In this document: one piece after another, positions 23,998 through 32,093 of the stretch
Layout of the letters: the number at the start of each line of letters is the position of its first letter
Position numbering within the stretch: position 1 is the stretch's first letter
NCBI RefSeq assembly: GCF_000422505.1
Contig: NZ_KE383865.1
Span: 692,588-756,587 of the forward strand
Direction of reading: 5' to 3'
Source of the DNA: Paenibacillus pinihumi DSM 23905 = JCM 16419
GTDB lineage: Bacteria > Bacillota > Bacilli > Paenibacillales > Paenibacillaceae
Length of the DNA: 64,000 bases
Program-made: the position numbers and the translations under genes
The notes under the pieces: generated by a model
The model's database searches: none
What the model was told of the DNA's origin: nothing
Seen by the model: the letters and a program-made list of their open reading frames with translations, nothing else

Positions 23998-25033
23998 AAA
24001 GCCGGATGAGAGAACAACTGTTATTCCTGATTTAAAGGGAAAATCGTATTTCGGTCTGTTTTTACTGTTAGGGATAGTGCTGCTGCTGCTTTCGGCAGCA
24101 GCTTCTATCTCTTTTGGTTCTGCTTCCATGAGCCTGACAACGGCATGGACAGCGATTTTTAATTTTGATCCCGAACTGACCGAGCATCAGATTATTCACG
24201 CCCTTCGTATTCCGCGTACGGCAGCTGATATGATTGCGGGCATGTGTCTCGCAGTAGCAGGAGCGGTCATGCAAGGCTATACGCGAAATCCGTTAGCCGA
24301 TTCGGGATTAATGGGAGTAAATGCAGGAGCAGCTCTTGCAATGGCCGTTACACTGGCTTTCATACCAGGGCAACTGCAAACGACAACCTTGCTAATTAGC
24401 TTTATTGGTGCAGGGCTTGGTGCAGGATTAACTTATCTTGCCGCGTCATTGAATCGTTCAGGAATGACACCTCAACGACTGGTGCTTGCTGGAATTTCAT
24501 TTACAATGCTATTTGGAGCTATGGGATCATTTATCTCATTAAACTATGGAATTGGCCGCGCCCTTGCTTATTGGACATCGGGCAGTGTGGCAGGAGCGAC
24601 ATGGATGGAAATTAAGCTGGTCATTCCTTGGTTCTTAGGCGGTCTGGCTTTGTCACTATTCATTGCACGTTCTATCACGGTTTTAAACTTGGGGGAAGAG
24701 ATCGCGAAAGGCTTCGGGTATCGGGTCGTTCTCATTAAGATGATCGCTACGCTTGCCGTTCTTTTACTTGCGGGTGTCGCTGTTGCGCTTGTAGGGCCAA
24801 TCGGCTTTGTAGGGCTGATTGTACCGCATATGATGCGTTTTTTTGTAGGTGTGGATTATCGTTATATTATTCCGGCATCAGCCATTTACGGCGGCGCACT
24901 TATGGTTGTGGCGGATATCGCAGGAAGGCTGATTAATCGTCCGGCAGAGACAGCACTGGGCATTATTTTTGCAATGATTGGTGTTCCTTTCTTCTTGCTA
25001 ATTGCGAGCAAAGAGAGGAGAGCCTTCAAATGA
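23984..25033 (+). CDS. FecCD-family iron-siderophore permease 1
   Basis: A 349-residue inner-membrane permease with about nine to ten helices. Hallmarks are LRIPRTAADMIAGMCLAVAG, GYTRNPLADSGLMGVNAGAA, and near the end VGPIGFVGLIVPHMMRFFVG, the ATPase-contact region. It forms a heterodimer with the next permease. The start overlaps the binding-protein stop region, and its stop overlaps the next start (ATGA). Confidence 0.95.
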   Translation: MKRNRKPDERTTVIPDLKGKSYFGLFLLLGIVLLLLSAAASISFGSASMSLTTAWTAIFNFDPELTEHQIIHALRIPRTAADMIAGMCLAVAGAVMQGYTRNPLADSGLMGVNAGAALAMAVTLAFIPGQLQTTTLLISFIGAGLGAGLTYLAASLNRSGMTPQRLVLAGISFTMLFGAMGSFISLNYGIGRALAYWTSGSVAGATWMEIKLVIPWFLGGLALSLFIARSITVLNLGEEIAKGFGYRVVLIKMIATLAVLLLAGVAVALVGPIGFVGLIVPHMMRFFVGVDYRYIIPASAIYGGALMVVADIAGRLINRPAETALGIIFAMIGVPFFLLIASKERRAFK

Positions 25034-26037
25034 ACGTTGTTAAATCGTATAAGGCGGCAATATGGATTCTATCTCTCTTCATATTGCTTCTTGCAGGAGC
25101 TGTTTTTAGTCTTAATACGGGAAAAGTGTCTCTCAATCCGCTTGAAGTATTTCAAGTATTGCTTGGACAAGGCTCAGATGAGCACAATCTCGTTGTTTAC
25201 AAGTTTCGTCTTCCCCGGATCGTATTAGCGATACTTGTTGGATTTGGGATGGCACTGGCAGGAGCTGTTATGCAGGCGTTGCTGCGCAATGATCTTGCTG
25301 ATCCCGGCATGCTTGGCATTAGCTCGGGGTCGGGTCTTATGGTGTTGCTGATTATCTCAACTGTGAGCCTTCAAGGCGCCGCTATAGCACTATTGCTGCC
25401 ATCTATGGCATTCGTGGGCGGTTTGCTGGCAGCAGCTCTGATATATATTCTAGCCTATAGAAAACATCGCATGATTTCTTCTACACGACTTGTCTTGACT
25501 GGTGTTGCAATTAATATGGGATTAAGTGCTTTGACTTTATTTCTGACTTTAAAGCTGGATGACCAGAAGTATGAGTTTGCGCAGCGTTGGCAAGCAGGAT
25601 ACTTATGGGGAGACAAGTGGTCTTATATCAGCTTGCTGGTACCGTGGGTTTTGTTGCTGTTTGCCTATATTTTTTCCAATTTCCGGACATTGAATGCCAT
25701 GGTGCTGGGCAATGAAATGTCGATAGGATTAGGAGTTGCCGTAAAGCGGAAATTTTTGCGCCTGGCGATTGCGGCTGTAGGCATTGCGGCTGGTTGTGTG
25801 GCGTTGGGGGGTTCGATCTTCTTTGTTGGACTGATTAGTCCGCATGTGGCCCGCAAGCTAGTAGGTCACGACTACAAAGTGCTTCTGCCGGCATCAGCTC
25901 TAATTGGTGCGATCTTGCTGCTTGCAGCGGATACAATTGCCCGAACGGTCAGCTTTAAGACGGATATTCCAGCAGGGATTATTGTAACCATGCTCAGTGT
26001 GCCTTACTTCTTATATCTATTGATGCGTTCAAAATGA
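25030..26037 (+). CDS. FecCD-family iron-siderophore permease 2
   Basis: A 335-residue partner permease: FRLPRIVLAILVGFGMALAG, ALLRNDLADPGMLGISSGSG, and SIFFVGLISPHVARKLVGHD. It overlaps the first permease by four bases. No ATPase follows, so the system probably borrows a general YusV-type ATPase encoded elsewhere (inference from the Feu system). The terminator at 26059-26100 ends the operon. Confidence 0.95.
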   Translation: MNVVKSYKAAIWILSLFILLLAGAVFSLNTGKVSLNPLEVFQVLLGQGSDEHNLVVYKFRLPRIVLAILVGFGMALAGAVMQALLRNDLADPGMLGISSGSGLMVLLIISTVSLQGAAIALLLPSMAFVGGLLAAALIYILAYRKHRMISSTRLVLTGVAINMGLSALTLFLTLKLDDQKYEFAQRWQAGYLWGDKWSYISLLVPWVLLLFAYIFSNFRTLNAMVLGNEMSIGLGVAVKRKFLRLAIAAVGIAAGCVALGGSIFFVGLISPHVARKLVGHDYKVLLPASALIGAILLLAADTIARTVSFKTDIPAGIIVTMLSVPYFLYLLMRSK

Positions 26038-26058
26038 TTATATAAGATACGAATTGTA

Positions 26059-26100
26059 AATACATCGCTTATTAGGCTTAGTGCCTTGGCGATGTATTTT
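26059..26100 (+). terminator. Terminator of the siderophore operon (ACATCGC family)
   Basis: AATACATCGC (26059-26068) pairs with GCGATGTATT (26089-26098) with an inner AGGC/GCCT pair and trailing T-run. It is nearly identical to 37066-37110. Confidence 0.9.
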
Positions 26101-26102
26101 GT

Positions 26103-26154
26103 TTGACAAGAAAACTTGGCAAGTGTATATTTGTTTTATGCCAAGAAAACTTGG
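26103..26154 (+). promoter_or_regulatory. Promoter flanked by two CAAGAAAACTTGG operators
   Basis: TTGACA (26103-26108) and TATATT (26126-26131) are 17 bases apart, a consensus sigma-A promoter. CAAGAAAACTTGG (26107-26119) overlaps the -35/spacer, and CCAAGAAAACTTGG (26141-26154), a dyad, sits at the start-site side. Paired copies suit binding by the XRE regulator encoded at 26524. Confidence 0.75.
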
Positions 26155-26177
26155 CAAATATTTTGGGAGGGATTCTC

Positions 26178-26519
26178 ATTAACAAAGAAGAAATACTCGC
26201 GAAAAGCAGAAAAGAGAACAAGGATAAGGACTTATTTAAAATAGAAGTTCAGGTAAATGCGGGTAATGTTGGTGCGATTGCAGGGGTAATATTGGCTACC
26301 GTCTTTTTTGTGACGCAAAGTCTGCTTGGTGATGGTTTGGATTTTGGCTTATATGCCATTATTTTTTCTATTCCCGCAGCCGGATTTATCGTCAAAGCAA
26401 TCCGTATGAAACGCAAACGCGATATTGTGCTTTCCATTATCTATACACTTGCGACGCTGATTTTATCAGTTGCTCATATTTTTAATTTGATAACAAACTA
26501 TGCGAATCATATAGGGTGA
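26178..26519 (+). CDS. Small membrane protein, DUF6442-like
   Basis: About 113 residues: hydrophilic start NKEEILAKSRKENKDKDLFK, then three hydrophobic segments (VGAIAGVILATVFFVTQSLL, FGLYAIIFSIPAAGFIVKAI, IVLSIIYTLATLILSVAHIF). This is the pattern of short DUF6442 membrane proteins that precede an XRE regulator in Bacillota. No ATG fits: GGGAGGG (26165-26171) is six bases before ATT 26178, so an unusual ATT start is likely. An in-frame TTG at 26103 lies in the promoter. It is four bases from the regulator gene. Function unknown. Confidence 0.7.
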   Translation: MNKEEILAKSRKENKDKDLFKIEVQVNAGNVGAIAGVILATVFFVTQSLLGDGLDFGLYAIIFSIPAAGFIVKAIRMKRKRDIVLSIIYTLATLILSVAHIFNLITNYANHIG

Positions 26520-26523
26520 GCTG

Positions 26524-26730
26524 ATGGAAGATGAATTGATTCTGAAGAATTATTTGAAAGAAGCAAGGACTGAGAAAAAATTATCACAGGCACAGCTCGC
26601 AAAATTAGTCGGCGTTTCCCGGAATACCATTAGTTCCATTGAAACAGGGCAATTTAACCCGACAGCAAAACTAGCCCTTATTCTTTGCATTGCTTTGGAT
26701 AAGAAGTTTGAAGAGCTATTTTATTTTTAA
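26524..26730 (+). CDS. XRE-family (Cro/cI) DNA-binding regulator
   Basis: A 68-residue protein that is almost entirely one helix-turn-helix domain: LKEARTEKKLSQAQLAKLVG, VSRNTISSIETGQFNPTAKL, ALDKKFEELFYF. Such YozG/YgzD-like regulators usually repress their own two-gene operon with the membrane protein before them. The paired dyads at 26107 and 26141 are candidate sites. RBS GGGTGAGCTG overlaps the end of the upstream gene. Confidence 0.92.
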   Translation: MEDELILKNYLKEARTEKKLSQAQLAKLVGVSRNTISSIETGQFNPTAKLALILCIALDKKFEELFYF

Positions 26731-26800
26731 TTGAATCTGAAAGCATCTACAACCAATTCAGGTGATAAAAAGTGTAAACCTGATAGAGAGGAGTTCGCAT

Positions 26801-27289
26801 ATGATACAAGAATTTCAAGAGTTTTATTTAAGTTTAATGCCGGGTCTGGAGGGAAATTTATTTTTACAATTACTAAGCATCTTTGTTCTTTCTTTGATCC
26901 CATTTTTTGAATCCTACGGTGCAATACCACTCGGAATCGTTATTTTAGGGTTTCCCGCTATCCCGGTAATTTTAACAGCAGCAGTGGGGAACTGGGTATC
27001 TGTAATGGCATTCATATGGATTATTAGCAAACTTCGTTCCAAAGTAGTGAAAAATAAGGAAACTAAAGAACCAAGTAAACGTGCCATAAAAGCAAGACAA
27101 TATTTCGAAAAGTACGGTGTTCCAGGCGTCTCATTAGCAGGTATATTATTAGCGTTTCATATATCAGCAGGTATTGCATTGGCAGCAGGTGCGAAGAAGA
27201 GTTATGTAAGTTTGTGGATTACAATTTCTATTGCCGCATGGTCTGCCGTTATTGGAGGTTTGTTAATGCTTGGAGTAGAACTTTTATAA
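26801..27289 (+). CDS. Small multidrug export protein family (COG2426) membrane protein
   Basis: A 162-residue membrane protein. Motif SLIPFFESYGAIPLGIVI with the conserved Glu-Ser near residue 38, a charged cytoplasmic loop with RAIKARQYFEKYGVPGVSLA, and a C-terminal helix pair containing KKSYVSLWITISIAAWSAVI. These features define the Sm_multidrug_ex family, which is named from annotation rather than proven transport. ATG 26801 follows AGAGAGGAG at good spacing; an earlier in-frame start has no RBS. It is separated by 70 bases from the XRE gene. Confidence 0.85.
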   Translation: MIQEFQEFYLSLMPGLEGNLFLQLLSIFVLSLIPFFESYGAIPLGIVILGFPAIPVILTAAVGNWVSVMAFIWIISKLRSKVVKNKETKEPSKRAIKARQYFEKYGVPGVSLAGILLAFHISAGIALAAGAKKSYVSLWITISIAAWSAVIGGLLMLGVELL

Positions 27290-27328
27290 TCTTGATATGG
27301 GTATATAAAGAGGTCCAGTACATGACCA

Positions 27329-27480
27329 TTGCACGTCTAAAACAGCTATGATATGCTTACAATAGAAATAAGGGGTGATGCCAGTCGCCCCCTGCACAAC
27401 AATTATTGGTGGGAAACCTCCGAGCATAACTCAGAAGAAAATAACCTGCTCCCGTTGGCAAACTCGGGCAGGTTATTTTC
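27329..27480 (+). ncRNA. Antitoxin RNA of type I toxin-antitoxin cassette, copy 1 (RatA-like)
   Basis: Promoter TTGCAC (27329-27334), 17-base spacer, TATGCT (27352-27357). The RNA would start near 27364, form a GGGGTGA..TCGCCCC hairpin (27371-27390) and end at the bidirectional terminator 27437-27480. That terminator also ends the toxin mRNA transcribed from the opposite strand, so the two RNAs overlap at their 3' ends, as in txpA/RatA. The whole cassette is repeated at 44699-44849. Confidence 0.75.
27437..27480. terminator. Shared bidirectional terminator, toxin cassette copy 1
   Basis: A perfect 13-bp stem (27437-27449 with 27468-27480) with additional CCC/GGG pairing inside and AAAA/TTTT edges on both sides. 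It serves both convergent transcripts. Confidence 0.85.
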
Positions 27481-27553
27481 GTTTATTTAGGAAAGTAAGA
27501 AAAGCGAGGAAGAACATTCCCAGCATAATTACTTCTGTCAACGAAAATTGCAT
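27473..27553 (-). CDS. Type I toxin, holin-like/TxpA-like peptide, copy 1
   Basis: A 26-residue peptide. It starts MQFSLTEVIML, has one hydrophobic helix (GMFFLAFLTFL) and ends with the basic tail NKRK. This matches the layout of putative holin-like type I toxins, which insert into the membrane. GGGGGTG lies seven bases before ATG 27553 on the minus strand. The stop codon lies inside the terminator stem, so the antisense RNA can pair with the mRNA 3' end. Copy 2 at 44842-44922 differs at one residue (F to Y at position 21). Confidence 0.82.
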   Translation of the reverse strand: MQFSLTEVIMLGMFFLAFLTFLNKRK

Positions 27554-27559
27554 AGCGTC

Positions 27560-28021
27560 ACCCCCGCTCTTATCAATCTTTTATACGACTTTACTTTTGA
27601 ATTTTCTTATATATCTATTTGAATATCATTGAATTTACTATCGAGTTTTGTTACTATTAATAGGATATATTTGGAAGGTAAGACGAGCTTCACATCAATA
27701 ATTTTAGATTCAATAATTACAAGCTTCGAAAATAGATTGCTATACAGCAGAAATAGGGTTGCCGACGGCAGCCCTTTCGCTTTATTTGGGGCGCGGAGGC
27801 GAGCAGAGAACGACGATACATCCAGCACACAGCTACAATTATAAATGCGGTGTATCCGAACGAGATCCGCCCCCATATTTGCAAGACATTACTGCGGTGC
27901 TAAACGTCTCGTTGAAGCGCGGGCAACTGGAGCGATTGGATTTCGTGCAGCGATAACCCGATCTCGACAGGGCAAGAGTAAGAATCGAGATACCGCGTCG
28001 GACGCGGGTTTGGGTGAAAGG
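27560..28021 (+). other. Debris region with a rhodanese gene-tail fragment
   Basis: No intact gene. 27925-27981 reads GGGCAACTGGAGCGATTGGA then TTTCGTGCAGCGATAA and CAGGGCAAGAGTAAG, the last about 60 bases of a rhodanese gene (compare 14840-14898). The preceding 27750-27920 is GC-rich relative to its surroundings but unrecognised. The VOC gene begins 40 bases after the fragment. Confidence 0.6.
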
Positions 28022-28423
28022 ATGATGGATGTGACAAATCGTGTAGAAGGAATAGCTTACAATGTAATTCCGGTAACAAATGTAGATCAATCTGTTGAAT
28101 GGTATAAAAAACATCTTCATTTTGAAGTTCAACACCAAAGGGATGATTATGCAGGCTTATTTTTTAATAATAGACCGGTACTAAATCTAAAGAAAACGGA
28201 TGACGAATCGAGAGCAACATTTAATGTCAATGGAGAACCGCATTGGATTATCACTTTGTATACAAGAGATATAAAGACGTTGCATAACCAGCTTAAAGAA
28301 GAGGGCGTACAGATCGGAGGTATTAGTGACGAAGGGCATTGGGGGAAGTTTTTTACCTTGTATGATCCGGATGGGAACATGTTTGATATCTGGGAGAATC
28401 ATGATTGTGAGATTAATTTTTGA
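28022..28423 (+). CDS. VOC-family protein
   Basis: A 133-residue VOC protein: AYNVIPVTNVDQSVEWYKKH opens the first module, EPHWIITLYTRDIKTLHNQL the second half, and KFFTLYDPDGNMFDIWEN closes the fold. There are candidate metal-site residues, but no ligand can be inferred. Start ATG 28022 (or 28025); GGTGAAAGG is close and better spaced for the second. A deleted chimeric copy of this gene lies at 7616. It is followed by a RidA-like gene 34 bases on, possibly co-transcribed. Confidence 0.88.
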   Translation: MMDVTNRVEGIAYNVIPVTNVDQSVEWYKKHLHFEVQHQRDDYAGLFFNNRPVLNLKKTDDESRATFNVNGEPHWIITLYTRDIKTLHNQLKEEGVQIGGISDEGHWGKFFTLYDPDGNMFDIWENHDCEINF

Positions 28424-28457
28424 GTGTTTCATAATCCATAAGAAAAGAAGTGAAACG

Positions 28458-28805
28458 ATGAAGAATTTCATAAAGTCTGATCTTCCGTTAGCTTATTCTG
28501 ATGCAGTAATTGTGGACAAACTTATATTTGTTGCAGGTCAAGGCCCAGATCGTTTAGATATTCCAGTAAGGGAACAGATCAGACAAACCATAGAGAATAT
28601 TGAAAAAGTACTTGCTAAAGCTAACGCTAGTCTCAGAAATATTATCAAAATAACAGTGATATTAAATTACGAAAAGATAAGTCCGCAATTGTTTGAAGAC
28701 GTTTACAAAGAGTTTTTCGAAGAGCCCTATCCGGCAAGAACAGTATTCGAAAGTGGTATTGGATTTAATGTGCAGATTGACGCGATAGCAATCAAAGATG
28801 AATGA
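28458..28805 (+). CDS. RidA (YjgF/YER057c) family protein
   Basis: A 115-residue RidA-fold protein: SDAVIVDKLIFVAGQGPDRL, EQIRQTIENIEKVLAKANAS, DVYKEFFEEPYPARTVFESG. RidA proteins hydrolyse reactive enamines/imines or have lost that activity. The usual C-terminal V.IEAIA is VQIDAIAI here, and Arg is kept in PARTVF. The RBS is weak (GAAGTGAAACG). It sits in a VOC-rich region and may be co-transcribed with the VOC gene upstream. Confidence 0.88.
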   Translation: MKNFIKSDLPLAYSDAVIVDKLIFVAGQGPDRLDIPVREQIRQTIENIEKVLAKANASLRNIIKITVILNYEKISPQLFEDVYKEFFEEPYPARTVFESGIGFNVQIDAIAIKDE

Positions 28806-28935
28806 AAGCAAATAAACATTTTGAAAGTAATTTAATGCAGGTATGAGCTTTCTATAATGCCTGTTCACGCGTTGAATTACTCGGCCCTCAGTCTGCCGCG
28901 GCGCAAATAATCAAACCATTTTTGGAGGATAGACG

Positions 28936-29337
28936 ATGAAGAAATATGTGACAAGAATTTCGGCAGTCGAAGTGCCGGTATCTAATTTGGAAGCATCGAT
29001 TGATTGGTATATTACAATGCTTGGGTTAGAAGTCCAGCACAAAGATGCTAAAAGTGCCATGTTAACATTTAATGCAATAGGCGTTCCGGGGGTGTTTTTG
29101 TGTAAGACCGAAAGCAATGAACGATTACAATTTTTGAATACGAATACGGATACAAATCATAGTGTGGTAGATTTTTATGCATCAGATTTGGAGGGCTATC
29201 ATCATTTTTTGCTTGAACAAGGGGTTGAGGTCGGGCAGCTGAATTTGCATTCAGGTTTTGGCGGATTTGGTATTAAAGATCCGGATGGAAATATATTGAG
29301 TGCCTGCAATGCAATACAAAAGGGTCAGGGTGGATAA
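28936..29337 (+). CDS. VOC-family protein
   Basis: A 133-residue VOC domain: RISAVEVPVSNLEASIDWYI begins the first module, DFYASDLEGYHHFLLEQGVE the second, and FGGFGIKDPDGNILSACNAI the last strand. RBS TTGGAGGATAG lies before the ATG. Its 3' end (from about 29309) is also found at the end of the chimeric remnant at 7785-7850, including bases beyond the stop codon, so the two loci share ancestry. Confidence 0.88.
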   Translation: MKKYVTRISAVEVPVSNLEASIDWYITMLGLEVQHKDAKSAMLTFNAIGVPGVFLCKTESNERLQFLNTNTDTNHSVVDFYASDLEGYHHFLLEQGVEVGQLNLHSGFGGFGIKDPDGNILSACNAIQKGQGG

Positions 29338-29339
29338 AT

Positions 29340-29530
29340 TGATTTTGACGAATGCGGGAAAAGTCTCCAAATGAATGACCCCGCAGGCAACCGGGTGATG
29401 GTTGATTATGTTGCACCTATGTTTGAAACGGCTTCTTGTTCTCGGATCGCTCCCTAGAGTGCGGCGAACTGCTTCTGGAAGGAGAGCTTTATACTGGAGG
29501 CTCCTGGAAGTCGCCGGAGATGCAATATAG
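29340..29530 (+). pseudogene. Mixed debris: VOC-tail-like bases and a rhodanese fragment
   Basis: 29371-29425 reads NDPAGNRVMVDYVAP, resembling the final strand of a VOC domain. 29458-29522 (GTGCGGCGAACTGCTTCTGG, then GGAGGCTCCTGGAAGTCGCC) is a piece of the rhodanese gene corresponding to 14645-14710, with indels. Neither is translatable as a domain. Confidence 0.6.
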
Positions 29531-29569
29531 GTTTGAAGATTCATTGAATAATTTGAGAGGGGTGTACTT

Positions 29570-30018
29570 ATGCAAGAGGATATGCTCGCTCAACCTAACT
29601 ATCTTGGGAAATTAGAAAATTAAAGATTTACCGGTATCGATTCTACGCATGTCGGTGCGATCAAGTCGGTTGCTGACTATTATCAAATTCTTTTAAGTAC
29701 TTCATGGATTTATGGCATGACGGGGATTGCTTTCTATTTATTGAGATTTTGAGAGAGGCAAGGCAGCATGTCATTATTTTTCTGGCTGAGATAAAGGAAA
29801 GAATTCAAGGACTAAATCTTAAGCTCATCGATGAACTCCTGGATACATACAGGGAAGTTTCATCTAGATATTAAGTGCTAAGGGACAGTTATTCTTATAC
29901 GGAGCCACCCGGACAAAAGCTTAAAAATCCTGAACAATGCAAAGCGATTCTCCAAGAGATTTCAATATTTGAGGACAAAGCATTTCAGAGTATTAAAGAA
30001 ATTCATAAGAGCCTATAG
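29570..30018 (+). pseudogene. Broken BtrH-N/DUF4872-like gene
   Basis: ATG 29570 has RBS GAGAGGGG, but the frame stops after 17 codons (LGKLEN then TAA). Beyond it the same frame reads RFTGIDSTHVGAIKSVADYY and SWIYGMTGIAF, resembling the N-terminal motif of butirosin BtrH-like proteins. After another lesion come ILREARQHVIIF, ERIQGLNLKLIDELLDTYRE, and QCKAILQEISIFEDKAFQSI before the last stop at about 30016. Three or more inactivating changes. The family assignment is moderate. Confidence 0.5.
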
Positions 30019-30083
30019 GGTCAAGTCATACAGCTTACATTAAGAAAATCAACAACACTAAAATCCGAATAGGAGACGATCGC

Positions 30084-30512
30084 ATGAAGGAGCATTTGAC
30101 AGCATCTATTGTCAATGAAATTGTACAACTCTATTTGCCGTCAACCGACATTAGAAGATCGGTTGAGTGGTACAAGAATGCATTGGGCTTTCAGGTTATT
30201 TGGGAAGAGGAACACTCGGCCAACCTAAAATTAAAACACGGTCCACTTCTGTTCATTAAGAAGACCTCATTTAAACAACCTGTCCAATTTATAACCGAAG
30301 AGGAAGTATCGCCATTAATAAGTTTCAAGACCTCAGATTTAGAGCTTCTTTACGACAAATTAAAATCAGAATATGAAGTCAGTGACATCAATCAGCATGG
30401 AGAAGGCGTAAACGGAGCCTATAAGGATTTCTATATTACAGACCCTGACGGAAATTTGATTGAGGTTAGCTCTTACCCTGATCTGCTTCTTGAGCAATTC
30501 AGAGGATATTAA
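30084..30512 (+). CDS. VOC-family protein
   Basis: A 142-residue VOC protein. VQLYLPSTDIRRSVEWYKNA then LGFQVIWEEEHSANLKLKHG form the first module; YITDPDGNLIEVSSYPD forms the last strand. It is related to the VOC protein at 32624 (same LK..GP.LF.K pattern and SYPD/NYPD end), more distantly to the others. RBS TAGGAGACG lies before the ATG. Ligand unknown. Confidence 0.88.
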   Translation: MKEHLTASIVNEIVQLYLPSTDIRRSVEWYKNALGFQVIWEEEHSANLKLKHGPLLFIKKTSFKQPVQFITEEEVSPLISFKTSDLELLYDKLKSEYEVSDINQHGEGVNGAYKDFYITDPDGNLIEVSSYPDLLLEQFRGY

Positions 30513-30738
30513 TCGTTGCGCTTTTTGGCACTTCTGCACGCAATGGGAATAGATCCATAAAAATATATTTTTTGAAATAAATGCAACCTATTGCCAGTAT
30601 GCTTTGTTAATATTCATAGAAGTTTAGCAATGCCAAATAAAGGAGGGGGGGTGATTAAAAGACGATTCTTCTCTTATAAAGGGAAACTTCGTGGTTTGAT
30701 GCCTTGTTGCAGGGATACGATATGAACTGGAGGTCATC

Positions 30739-31131
30739 ATGAATAAGATTCAATTATTAGCCTTGGTTCTAGCACTCTTTCTCGGCGGTTGCCTGGATAA
30801 GGAGGCGAGTATAGTGCTTGAGGTACGACCAGCAGTTATTTCAAAGTTAGAATTTGAAGTAACTGGCAAGATAAGCGGTCTGAAGCAGGATTATATATTT
30901 TATCAGGTTGAGGACGGGCACAGTTTTTTGTCTGACGGCAAAATCTATCTTCAAAAGACTGGGGAATTTAAAACAAACATAACAATAAAAGCTCCTTCAA
31001 ATGAATTTGGACAAATTGCTTTTTATCGTGATGTGAACCAAAACGGCGAATTTGATGTTGAAACAGATACCCAGCAAAAAATAGGCTCATATGAGCTTGT
31101 TTTCGATAAGTTCTTAGTTGTAACTAATTGA
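30739..31131 (+). CDS. Small lipoprotein of unknown function
   Basis: A 130-residue protein with signal QLLALVLALFLGG and lipobox LGGC, Cys near residue 16. The mature part is beta-rich, with alternating strands (EFEVTGKISGLKQDYIFYQV, EFKTNITIKAP) and a calcium-loop-like DVNQNGEFDVETD (D-x-N-x-N-G-x-x-D). No family recognised. RBS GGAGGTCATC lies before the ATG. It is followed 72 bases later by another exported protein. Confidence 0.7.
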   Translation: MNKIQLLALVLALFLGGCLDKEASIVLEVRPAVISKLEFEVTGKISGLKQDYIFYQVEDGHSFLSDGKIYLQKTGEFKTNITIKAPSNEFGQIAFYRDVNQNGEFDVETDTQQKIGSYELVFDKFLVVTN

Positions 31132-31202
31132 TTGAATCACAGATTATACAGGATTCAAACGTGTATTACGCAAATGTCTACATAAGACAGGGGGGTTATT
31201 TG

Positions 31203-31898
31203 ATGGAAAAGAAATGGATTAGTTTAGTTATTGCAATCGTTATATTTGGAGCAGTGCCGGTTGCTTATGCGGCTAACCAGTTAACCATCATTATTCATGG
31301 GAAGACGGTAAGTACGAATGAGGCAGTTAAACTGGTGGATGGCAAAGCCTTAGTTCCAGTGCGCATAATAGCTGAGTATCTGGGTCAAGAGGTTCATTGG
31401 GACCCCGTTTCAAAAACAGTTACGGTGAAAGAGAAGCCTTCCAAGGGGCCAACAGAAATGTTGGTGCAACGAGGTTTTGATAGATTCGATACTAAAGTAT
31501 TTGAAAATGCAGAAAAGGCTTTAATACATCATTTAACTTCATTATATAACGGAGCTTACCGAGGGCTATTGACCGATTTGGATCGTGAAGCTTCAGTCGT
31601 GACTTCGGATAAACTTCAATTCCTTGGTCCAGGCGCAAAAGGGAAGAAGGATGAGCTTTCAGAACATCATGTTCATATCAGGCTAATCCAGCCTTCCTAT
31701 ATACCGCAAACAGGAGAGAACGCCCCTGCCGTTAAGGACATTTTATTCTTTGTGGATGAACGGGAACCAGACGATCTTCTAATCGGGGCACAAAATCCGC
31801 TTAACTTAGATGAATGGAAGCTCTTCAAAGTCAAAGAATATGGAAAGTGGTTCCAGAAGGAAGTTGATCTCTACATTAGGAGTACTAGCGGGTTATAA
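31203..31898 (+). CDS. Secreted protein with copper-amine-oxidase-N (stalk) domain
   Basis: A 231-residue exported protein. Signal SLVIAIVIFGAVPVAYA, then a Paenibacillus-typical stalk domain: LTIIIHGKTVSTNEAVKLVD, ALVPVRIIAEYLGQEVHWDP, TVTVKEK. The C-terminal about 130 residues are unrecognised. Stalk domains are surface-association modules, and no oxidase chemistry is implied. Start 31203 has GGGGGTTATTTG upstream. Confidence 0.82.
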   Translation: MEKKWISLVIAIVIFGAVPVAYAANQLTIIIHGKTVSTNEAVKLVDGKALVPVRIIAEYLGQEVHWDPVSKTVTVKEKPSKGPTEMLVQRGFDRFDTKVFENAEKALIHHLTSLYNGAYRGLLTDLDREASVVTSDKLQFLGPGAKGKKDELSEHHVHIRLIQPSYIPQTGENAPAVKDILFFVDEREPDDLLIGAQNPLNLDEWKLFKVKEYGKWFQKEVDLYIRSTSGL

Positions 31899-31977
31899 TG
31901 ATTATTTTTATGATGGAAAACAACATACGGGGGAAAAACCAGGCTTAAATAGATGTAGAGGTTGTAACAATAATACA

Positions 31978-32005
31978 GTAATAGTTGGAAGATCATCCAA
32001 TTGAA
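31978..32005. repeat. Recurring TAGTAATAGTTGGA dyad element, copy 2
   Basis: GTAATAGTTGGA (31978-31989), six bases, then TCCAATTGAA: the same TTGGA-N6-TCCAA dyad and flanks as 4349-4379. It lies about 100 bases before a decayed VOC gene. Confidence 0.5.
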
Positions 32006-32093
32006 AATGTGAAATTTACAAGTAAATTGGGAACGAAGAAATCAACATTACTTGAAAGTGCTATAAACCAATTATTAATCAAGGAGCAACAAA

